This document shows positions 1 to 4,052 of a stretch of DNA of 5,041 nt, piece by piece (the first letter of the stretch is position 1; each line of letters starts with the position of its first letter). The stretch lies in contig WLHG01000089.1 of the NCBI GenBank assembly GCA_009702845.1, forward strand, positions 1 through 5,041. The letters are read 5' to 3'. Position numbers and translations under genes: made by a program. The notes beneath the pieces are model-generated. The model was not told the DNA's origin. It did not search any database and was given only the letters and a program-made list of their open reading frames with translations. Source of the DNA: Actinomycetota bacterium. Lineage in GTDB: Bacteria > Actinomycetota > Actinomycetes > Nanopelagicales > Nanopelagicaceae.

Positions 1-69
1 GAAGAATCCGACGAGGGATACGATTGCAAATGCACGTAGACTTGTAGAGTTAGTTGAGGTTTTAAACAT
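1..69 (-). CDS. N-terminus of a putative secreted or membrane protein (partial, runs off left edge)
   Basis: An open frame reads leftward from an ATG at 69-67 to the window edge without a stop, giving 23 residues, MFKTSTNSTSLRAFAIVSLV followed by GFF. A short polar stretch with Lys3 and Arg12 leads into a hydrophobic run (AFAIVSLVGFF). This is the layout of a Sec signal peptide or first membrane helix. The start is supported by a strong Shine-Dalgarno match (AAGGAAG) five bases upstream. The gene is transcribed divergently from the small basic-protein gene at 271 and shares the 70-270 control region with it. The body of the protein is outside the window, so its function cannot be named. The existence of the gene is fairly secure; secretion is inference from the N-terminus. 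Confidence 0.7.
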   Translation of the reverse strand, partial: MFKTSTNSTSLRAFAIVSLVGFF

Positions 70-74
70 GAGAA

Positions 75-81
75 CTTCCTT
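75..81 (-). promoter_or_regulatory. Ribosome binding site of the left-edge gene
   Basis: On the minus strand this reads AAGGAAG, followed by TTCTC and then ATG (69-67). The core and its five-base spacing are close to ideal. It is the main evidence that the truncated left-edge frame is a real gene. Confidence 0.7.
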
Positions 82-112
82 CAATGTGGAGAGGCATTTG
101 ATTTATTAAATC

Positions 113-126
113 TCACGTTTTCGTGA
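113..126. repeat. Inverted repeat TCACG-TTTT-CGTGA in the divergent promoter region
   Basis: A perfect 5-bp dyad (113-117 and 122-126) flanks four T residues. Its right arm lies within TTTCGTGA (119-126), the octamer that begins each of the four tandem repeats at 198-261. On the minus strand it sits just upstream of TTTAAT, a plausible -10 element for the left-edge gene, so it could be an operator for that promoter. No good -35 was found at normal spacing. The dyad is seen directly; the operator role is inference. Confidence 0.4.
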
Positions 127-141
127 ACTACCTAACGCAAG

Positions 142-165
142 GGTAACCCCTCAGTCGCGGTAACC
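142..165. repeat. Two GGTAACC boxes 17 bp apart
   Basis: GGTAACC occurs at 142-148 and 159-165. The first copy is embedded in GGGTAACCC, which is symmetric about its central base apart from strand. Two near-palindromic 7-mers spaced 17 bp apart in a 200-bp divergent intergenic region could be a pair of binding sites for one regulator. No protein is assigned. Confidence 0.3.
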
Positions 166-197
166 ACAAAATTTGTTGAGCGCAACGCAGAAAATTC

Positions 198-261
198 TTT
201 CGTGAGGTTTCTATTTCGTGAGGAATGTATTTCGTGAGGTTTCTATTTCGTGAGGAACGGA
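198..261 (+). repeat. Four tandem 16-bp repeats, TTTCGTGAGG plus a 6-bp variable tail
   Basis: Copies start at 198, 214, 230 and 246, exactly 16 bp apart. Each begins with TTTCGTGAGG. The six-base tails are TTTCTA, AATGTA, TTTCTA and AACGGA. Copies 1 and 3 are identical and copies 2 and 4 differ at two positions, so the array is also a 32-bp unit duplicated once (30 of 32 identical). The last tail supplies the GGAG ribosome binding site of the gene at 271. Every copy carries a GTG and a Shine-Dalgarno-like GAGG. The array may be a multi-copy operator, a translation-control element, or simply a slippage-prone microsatellite. Confidence 0.9.
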
Positions 262-262
262 G
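259..262 (+). promoter_or_regulatory. Ribosome binding site deciding the GTG start at 271
   Basis: GGAG is followed by eight bases (TTTTGATA) and then GTG at 271. It favours the 271 start over the in-frame GTG at 250, which lies inside the fourth tandem repeat and would place this site within the coding region. Confidence 0.65.
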
Positions 263-270
263 TTTTGATA

Positions 271-606
271 GTGGCTAAACAATCACCTGCAAAGATTAAA
301 AAACTTGCGGCAGAAGCCAAGCGGGCTGGCGCGGCGGCGCGGGCGGCCAAGAGATCAGCAAAGGATTCAGCAGTTACGAATAGTGATGTCGTGATTGATG
401 CTTACGCCGCCGTTGATGGGGCATGGCGCGAAATAGGTCTGGCCGCACCTGCCAGGCGTGCTTTAGTTGACGATGGATTGTTTCAATTAAGTGATCTACG
501 TAAAACCTCACTCGCAGCAATAAAAGAGTTAGACGGCATAGACCCAAATACCATCAGAGTATTGGTAGCAGAAATGAAAAAGGCCGACCTGTCCTTTAGA
601 AAATAA
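271..606 (+). CDS. Small basic protein: Lys/Ala-rich tail plus helix-hairpin-helix-like domain
   Basis: The 111-residue product starts MAKQSPAKIKK. Residues 1-34 are dominated by Ala, Lys and Arg (about ten basic residues), like the disordered DNA-binding tails of histone H1-like and actinobacterial HU proteins. Residues 55-111 (GLAAPARRALVDDGL, then LSDL, KELDGIDPNTI, ADLSF) resemble the small helix-hairpin-helix domain found in short actinobacterial proteins and distantly the RNA polymerase alpha C-terminal domain. The hairpin is around Gly89-Ile-Asp-Pro92. The likely role is nonspecific DNA binding or nucleoid association, which is inference from composition and fold pattern. The GTG start at 271 is chosen because GGAG lies eight bases upstream; GTG 250 would add seven residues encoded by repeat sequence. 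It converges on the DUF305 gene with 16 bp between stops. No convincing -35/-10 promoter was found. Confidence 0.75.
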   Translation: MAKQSPAKIKKLAAEAKRAGAAARAAKRSAKDSAVTNSDVVIDAYAAVDGAWREIGLAAPARRALVDDGLFQLSDLRKTSLAAIKELDGIDPNTIRVLVAEMKKADLSFRK

Positions 607-614
607 CCCGGTTC

Positions 615-631
615 CTTAGGCTTTAACTAAG
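615..631. terminator. Weak hairpin between convergent genes
   Basis: CTTAG (615-619) and CTAAG (627-631) can form a 5-bp stem around a seven-base loop. It overlaps the end of the DUF305 gene and lies just after the stop of the small basic-protein gene. There is no clear T-run on either side, so this is only a tentative shared terminator. Confidence 0.2.
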
Positions 632-1240
632 ACGTTTGATCATAATCTTCATCTGCTCAATTTGAGCAGTCTGGACGCTTATTACATTTTCACCAAATCG
701 CTTAATCTCTGAATTGCGAGCATCCTTTATCATCGTGCTCATGTGTAGAGCGCCATCGTGATGGTTAATCATTCCTTCCAACCATAATAAGTCGAAGTTT
801 GTCCCGGATGCACTTTCTAAATCAGCTAACTCCTGATCATCGAGCATCCCTCCCATGGAATCCCCCATTGAATGCCCCATATCTATATCTGCATTTGCCT
901 TGCCAAGCCATGATTTCATCTGGATTATTTCTGCCTTTTGTCCATCGCGAATATCAGTTGCTAAAGCAATCAACTCTGCATCTTTGGACCTTGCAATAGC
1001 CAGCTCTGAAATATCTACAGCCTGCTGGTGGTGCGGAATCATCATCTGGAGAAACATAATGTCTGCGCCTGATAGATCTCTAGTAGATCGAGTTTGATCT
1101 GAATCCATCATTCCAAAACCATGCATCCTAAAGAAACCACCGTCATTATTTCGTGACATACCCATGCCCATTATGATGACGAGAAGTATGACAATTATTC
1201 CAGTAAGAATCCCTGTCTTCTTATCAATATTAATCTGCAT
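623..1240 (-). CDS. Membrane-anchored DUF305 protein, possible copper-binding envelope protein
   Basis: The 205-residue product has one hydrophobic segment at about residues 11-28 (ILTGIIVILLVIIMGMGM), which should anchor it in the membrane with the rest outside. The body has the two-part DUF305 pattern: MMIPHHQQAVDISELA (66-81) and GMINHHDGALHMSTMI (156-171), each with an HH pair (70-71 and 160-161), in ferritin-like helical halves. Between them is a Met/His-rich link, MGHSMGDSMGGM (121-132), and another Met-rich stretch lies near residues 39-45. Some DUF305 proteins, such as cyanobacterial CopM, bind copper outside the cytoplasm; copper handling here is inference. The ATG at 1240 is preferred over an in-frame TTG at 1255 because AAGGG sits seven bases before the ATG and directly after the TTG. 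It is downstream of metY on the same strand but separated by about 150 bp, probably with its own promoter. Confidence 0.88.
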   Translation of the reverse strand: MQINIDKKTGILTGIIVILLVIIMGMGMSRNNDGGFFRMHGFGMMDSDQTRSTRDLSGADIMFLQMMIPHHQQAVDISELAIARSKDAELIALATDIRDGQKAEIIQMKSWLGKANADIDMGHSMGDSMGGMLDDQELADLESASGTNFDLLWLEGMINHHDGALHMSTMIKDARNSEIKRFGENVISVQTAQIEQMKIMIKRLS

Positions 1241-1247
1241 CTCTTTA

Positions 1248-1252
1248 CCCTT
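1248..1252 (-). promoter_or_regulatory. Ribosome binding site deciding the ATG start at 1240
   Basis: On the minus strand this is AAGGG, followed by TAAAGAG and ATG. The alternative TTG start abuts its 5' side, so that start would have no properly placed site of its own. Confidence 0.55.
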
Positions 1253-1260
1253 CAAGAATC

Positions 1261-1278
1261 AATAAACAAATATTTATT
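1261..1278. repeat. AT-rich inverted repeat upstream of the DUF305 gene
   Basis: AATAAA (1261-1266) and TTTATT (1273-1278) are perfect inverted arms around a six-base spacer. The dyad lies about 20-40 bp before the ATG of the DUF305 gene, where a promoter -10 region or an operator would be expected. AT-rich dyads are typical of ArsR/SmtB-type metal-sensor operators, but the sequence is simple enough to be only an AT-rich promoter. Confidence 0.3.
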
Positions 1279-1335
1279 TACGCTTTCTAATGTTTTGAGC
1301 CTACTCCCGAAGTTTGGTGGACTCGGAGAAATTAG

Positions 1336-1351
1336 GCGCGTTGAGATGCGC
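1336..1351 (-). terminator. Weak candidate terminator hairpin downstream of metY
   Basis: GCGC arms at 1336-1339 and 1348-1351 enclose eight bases. On the minus strand the hairpin is followed by CTAATTTCTCC, a pyrimidine-rich but imperfect tract. It lies about 40 bp past the metY stop. The stem is only four base pairs, so confidence is low. Confidence 0.25.
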
Positions 1352-1389
1352 TTCACATCCAGGCTGAGTGCCAGCGTAAATTCTGACAG

Positions 1390-2706
1390 CTACTGAGCTG
1401 CGGCAAAGCCCAGTTTTATATCGTTCTTAATATCCTCAATATTTTCTAACCCGATGCTCACGCGGACCATTCCAGGAGTGATTCCAGCTTTTATCTGCTC
1501 TTCAGAATTTAGCTGAGAGTGAGTCGTCGATGCCGGGTGAATTACTAGGGATCGAACATCACCGATATTGGCAACGTGACTAAAGAGTTTGAGGCCCTCA
1601 ACGAATTTGCGTCCAGCCGGTGCCCCGCCTTTTAACTCAAAGGTGAACACAGCGCCAGCACCTTTAGGCGCATACTTCTTAGCAACGCTATTCCACGGCG
1701 AAGATGGAAGTCCTGCATAACTAACATGTGCAACTTCTGGTTGTTTTTCTAACCACTCGGCCAACTCTTGAGCGTTCTGTAAGTGACGGTCCATACGTAA
1801 GTTAAGGGTCTCTAAACCATGGGCCAATAGCCATGCATTAAATGGTGAAACCGATGCACCGATGTCTCTCAGCAATTGCAATCTCGCCTTGAATATAAAG
1901 GCTAGGTTTGCTCCAAATGCGCCATTTACACCGAGTGTTTGGGCATAGACCAAGTTGTTATAGCTTGGATCGGGTTGATTAAATCCTGGAAACTTCTGAG
2001 GGTCTTTTGCGAAATCAAAGTTACCGGAATCTACGATCGCTCCAACCATCGCGTTGCCATGACCTGATAAGAATTTAGTTGCAGAGTGCGTAACAATGTC
2101 GGCGCCATACTCGAAGGGTTTCGTGACATATGGAGTAGCGATGGTGTTATCTACGATCCAAGGAACTCCGGCTTCATGAGCGACTCTGCCAATTGCTTCA
2201 ATATCTAGAACTGCGCCAAGTGGATTTGATATTCCCTCACCGAAAAACGCTTTGGTGTTTGGACGCACTGCTTTTCGCCAAGCATCCATGTTCCCTGTGT
2301 CATTTACAAAAGTGACCTCTATGCCGTACTTGGGAAGGGTGTAGTTAAATAGATTAAATGTGCCACCATAAACATTAGAGCTAGAGACAACATGATCCCC
2401 GGCTTGAGCAACGTTCATAATCGCAAAGGCAGTTGCCGTCATTCCGGAGGCCACCAAAAGAGCTGCTACTCCGCCTTCGAGTGCTGCAATTCGCTGTTCG
2501 ACTGCATCCTGCGTTGGATTGTTTATACGTGTGTAAACATTTCCAGCCTCTGCAATACCAAAGAGATTTGCCGCATGTTGGGTATCACGGAACTGATAGG
2601 CCGTTGTCTGATAGATCGGCAATGAACGCGAACCGGTTGTTGGGTCGGGGGTCTGACCTGCATGGATTTGGAGAGTTTCAAAGGACCACTCATTATTTTT
2701 ACTCAT
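1390..2706 (-). CDS. metY: O-acetylhomoserine sulfhydrylase (O-acetylhomoserine aminocarboxypropyltransferase)
   Basis: The 438-residue product matches the MetY branch of the Cys/Met-metabolism PLP enzymes in length and motifs. It makes homocysteine from O-acetylhomoserine and sulfide (or methionine from methanethiol) in the cytoplasm. N-terminal WSFETLQIHAGQ is typical. YTRINNPT (58-65) supplies phosphate-binding Tyr and Arg to the neighbouring subunit. ASGMTA (86-91) is the cofactor phosphate loop. Asp186 in IVDNT contacts the pyridine nitrogen. Lys211 in HSATKFLSGHG forms the Schiff base. Arg385 in GDVRSLVIHP is expected to bind the substrate carboxylate. No key residue is missing. The ATG at 2706 has only a weak AAGAG-like site eight bases upstream. 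The gene starts 45 bp after the stop of the small membrane-protein gene, so co-transcription is possible but not shown. The usual partner metX is not in the window. Confidence 0.97.
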   Translation of the reverse strand: MSKNNEWSFETLQIHAGQTPDPTTGSRSLPIYQTTAYQFRDTQHAANLFGIAEAGNVYTRINNPTQDAVEQRIAALEGGVAALLVASGMTATAFAIMNVAQAGDHVVSSSNVYGGTFNLFNYTLPKYGIEVTFVNDTGNMDAWRKAVRPNTKAFFGEGISNPLGAVLDIEAIGRVAHEAGVPWIVDNTIATPYVTKPFEYGADIVTHSATKFLSGHGNAMVGAIVDSGNFDFAKDPQKFPGFNQPDPSYNNLVYAQTLGVNGAFGANLAFIFKARLQLLRDIGASVSPFNAWLLAHGLETLNLRMDRHLQNAQELAEWLEKQPEVAHVSYAGLPSSPWNSVAKKYAPKGAGAVFTFELKGGAPAGRKFVEGLKLFSHVANIGDVRSLVIHPASTTHSQLNSEEQIKAGITPGMVRVSIGLENIEDIKNDIKLGFAAAQ

Positions 2707-2751
2707 GACGCTTACTCTTACGTACAGACACCTGATTTACAAGAGTGGCAA

Positions 2752-3012
2752 TCAATTAAGAATTGCGAACCCCACTAATGCCAAACCTAGGGCAAGTACC
2801 AGAACTTTTGTTGAGCGGAGATCTAGTACTTTTGATAGCGAGGGGAGCCACGTAGAGCCTAGAAGTAAAACTCCTGGAACGATGATAATCAAACCATGTA
2901 CCAAAATGTTGTTTTTGCCGTTTTGGTAGCTAAGGCTAATCAGACCTATGGTAATTAATAGGTAGCCGCCCATTCGATAGTTATTAATAAGGTTATTTCT
3001 CATCATTTCCAT
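2752..3012 (-). CDS. Small membrane protein of unknown function downstream of actinorhodopsin
   Basis: The 86-residue product is not recognised. A short polar N-terminus (MEMMRNNLINNYR) is followed by three hydrophobic stretches at about residues 14-28, 38-58 and 68-85. The loop between the first two is YQNGKNN and the loop before the third is LSKVLDLRSTK, which carries positive charge. This suggests a three-helix inner-membrane protein. The start is uncertain by two or three codons because ATGs at 3012, 3006 and 3003 are in frame and only weak GGA-type ribosome binding sites are visible. It lies between the actinorhodopsin terminator (24 bp before the start) and metY (45 bp after the stop). 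There is little room for a separate promoter, so it may be expressed by read-through from actinorhodopsin. A link to rhodopsin function is speculation. Confidence 0.65.
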   Translation of the reverse strand: MEMMRNNLINNYRMGGYLLITIGLISLSYQNGKNNILVHGLIIIVPGVLLLGSTWLPSLSKVLDLRSTKVLVLALGLALVGFAILN

Positions 3013-3035
3013 TCCAGTGATTATTAGCTACTAAA

Positions 3036-3070
3036 AGTAAGGGGGTGCCGACATGCGACACCCCCTGACT
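3036..3070 (-). terminator. Intrinsic terminator of the actinorhodopsin gene
   Basis: GGGGGTG (3041-3047) and CACCCCC (3059-3065) form a perfect 7-bp GC-rich stem. The pairing extends outward through AGT/ACT with one mismatch, giving 12-base arms, and inward by two more CG pairs. On the minus strand it begins about 15 bases after the actinorhodopsin stop and runs into TTACTTTTAG, a modest T-rich tract. This is the strongest terminator in the window. Because the T-run is interrupted, some read-through to the downstream gene is plausible. Confidence 0.75.
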
Positions 3071-3084
3071 AATTGAGTATTTCT

Positions 3085-3846
3085 TTAGTGATCGTCCTTC
3101 ATTCCTTCAGCTGCAGACTTCATGCGTGCAATCTTGAAGATTGTAAGTCCGAATACACACTTTGCCAAAATATCCGCGATTGTGTAACCAACTTGAACTC
3201 CTACAAACTGCTGCGCAGATGCCATGCCTTCGCCCATTCCTAAGATATAGGAAATTGGGTAAACGCCCCACGTCGCAACTAATAGCAGACGCAAGCGACC
3301 GATAGTTGCCGCAACTCCCTCAGGCTGGTTGTCGAGTGACTTACCAAGCTCAACAAAGAGAACATAGAGAATGTAAAGGAATGGAATCGTCGATAGAACG
3401 CCATAAAGGACCTGTGTGCCTTGGTTTGAAGAGATCTCACCAGGATAGCCAAGTGCAATCATTGCAGCAGATGCTGGAACCAGACGCATAATTAACGAAC
3501 GTGAAACAGATTTAGCAAGAGCTAGAACGGCAATAACCTCGACAAGGAGTAGTGGAACTGTTAGTAGCCAGTCCACATAGCGATATGCCTCGTTAAAAGA
3601 ACCCTGAGCACCAGAGATATTCACGGTCATATCTGTAGATGACTCTGTGAATGAGTTGATGATTCGCATGTAATGATATCCAGCGATGAATGTGACCATT
3701 GATGACATGACGAGTGCGCTTCGATACTTTGCTAATACGCGCTGTTGCGAAACTAACGTGTAAACAGTTGTCGCGAGCATAGAAATTAATCCGAACGAGA
3801 AGACGTTATAGACCAAGTTCCATTGGTTTGGGTCGAGTTTAAGCAT
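3085..3846 (-). CDS. actR: Actinorhodopsin, light-driven outward proton pump
   Basis: This 253-residue, seven-helix microbial rhodopsin belongs to the xanthorhodopsin/actinorhodopsin group. Helix C reads RYVDWLLTVPLLLVEV: Asp92 is the Schiff-base counter-ion and proton acceptor, Thr96 follows, and Glu103 is the cytoplasmic donor (DTE triad of a proton pump). Leu100 is at the proteorhodopsin 105 position, where leucine gives green absorption. Lys229 in ADILAKCVFG binds retinal, and Asp225 is the second counter-ion. His58 in GYHYMR lies 34 residues before Asp92, the same spacing as the His-Asp pair of xanthorhodopsin. Trp193, Tyr196 and Pro197 line the retinal pocket. Gly149 in LYGVLSTIPF aligns with bacteriorhodopsin Trp138 and xanthorhodopsin Gly156, leaving space for a carotenoid antenna. 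Function, location (inner membrane) and colour follow from family knowledge; antenna use is inference. The ATG at 3846 has GGAGG nine bases upstream. The gene appears to be a single transcription unit with its own promoter and terminator. No retinal-synthesis gene is nearby. Confidence 0.97.
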   Translation of the reverse strand: MLKLDPNQWNLVYNVFSFGLISMLATTVYTLVSQQRVLAKYRSALVMSSMVTFIAGYHYMRIINSFTESSTDMTVNISGAQGSFNEAYRYVDWLLTVPLLLVEVIAVLALAKSVSRSLIMRLVPASAAMIALGYPGEISSNQGTQVLYGVLSTIPFLYILYVLFVELGKSLDNQPEGVAATIGRLRLLLVATWGVYPISYILGMGEGMASAQQFVGVQVGYTIADILAKCVFGLTIFKIARMKSAAEGMKDDH

Positions 3847-3855
3847 AGATATGTG

Positions 3856-3860
3856 CCTCC
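3856..3860 (-). promoter_or_regulatory. Strong ribosome binding site of actinorhodopsin
   Basis: The minus strand reads GGAGG, followed by nine bases (CACATATCT) and ATG. This is the best Shine-Dalgarno match in the window, as expected for a highly made membrane protein, and it fixes the start at 3846. Confidence 0.8.
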
Positions 3861-3869
3861 ATAGGGCGT

Positions 3870-3900
3870 GGTTTAAAGGCCTCGGTTGAGGGCTTTAACC
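3870..3900 (-). promoter_or_regulatory. Long imperfect hairpin in the actinorhodopsin 5' leader
   Basis: The arms 3870-3883 and 3888-3900 pair at 12 positions with one bulged base and one G-G mismatch, closed by a four-base loop (3884-3887). On the minus strand the structure ends nine bases before the GGAGG ribosome binding site and is not followed by a T-run, so it is not a terminator for DUF885 transcription. It could stabilise the mRNA 5' end or modulate translation. Read on the plus strand it is followed by TTTTAG, so it could also stop antisense transcription. Confidence 0.45.
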
Positions 3901-3934
3901 TTTTAGTCACAGGTGAGCCTAAGGAACTCGAATG

Positions 3935-3962
3935 ACTTTAGGGTGACACAATTGTGAGTCAA
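3935..3962 (-). promoter_or_regulatory. Predicted actinorhodopsin promoter with a palindromic spacer
   Basis: On the minus strand TTGACT (3962-3957, five of six matches to the -35 consensus) is separated by 16 bp from TAAAGT (3940-3935, four of six matches to the -10 consensus). Transcription would start near 3928, giving a leader of about 80 bases. The spacer begins with the perfect palindrome CACAATTGTG (3947-3956), an obvious candidate operator between -35 and -10. The promoter is predicted from sequence only. Confidence 0.5.
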
Positions 3963-4036
3963 CTGAGAAGTTCACGCATCTTGAAACTGGCAATCACAAA
4001 ATAGCTCTCAATACCTACCGCGGAATCTAGAGAAGA

Positions 4037-4047
4037 GGGGTATCCCC
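4037..4047 (-). terminator. Short hairpin downstream of the DUF885 gene, weak terminator candidate
   Basis: GGGG (4037-4040) and CCCC (4044-4047) flank a three-base loop. On the minus strand this is five bases past the stop codon and is followed by TCTTCTCT. The stem has only four pairs, so it is a tentative terminator separating DUF885 from the actinorhodopsin promoter. Confidence 0.3.
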
Positions 4048-4052
4048 AGCGA

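Noticed and set aside
198..261. CRISPR array.
   Set aside because: The repeats are 16 bp head to tail with no unique spacers and no cas genes.
250..270. In-frame GTG at 250 as the start of the small basic protein.
   Set aside because: It lies inside the fourth tandem repeat and would put the GGAG ribosome binding site within the coding region; GTG at 271 has that site at ideal spacing.
605..613. AACCCGGTT dyad after the small basic-protein stop as a terminator.
   Set aside because: Its arms leave a one-base loop, which cannot form a hairpin.
799..1097. Two plus-strand open frames opposite the DUF305 gene.
   Set aside because: They are antisense shadows of a well-supported gene, with no recognisable domain and no reason to prefer them.
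1241..1255. In-frame TTG at 1255 as the start of the DUF305 gene.
   Set aside because: The AAGGG site directly follows this codon and is well placed for the ATG at 1240 instead.
2392..2929. Three plus-strand open frames opposite metY and the small membrane-protein gene.
   Set aside because: Their translations are Cys, Arg and Ser-rich low-plausibility sequences antisense to conserved coding DNA.
3306..3491. Plus-strand open frame opposite actinorhodopsin.
   Set aside because: It is the antisense of helices D-F of the rhodopsin and has no protein-like features.
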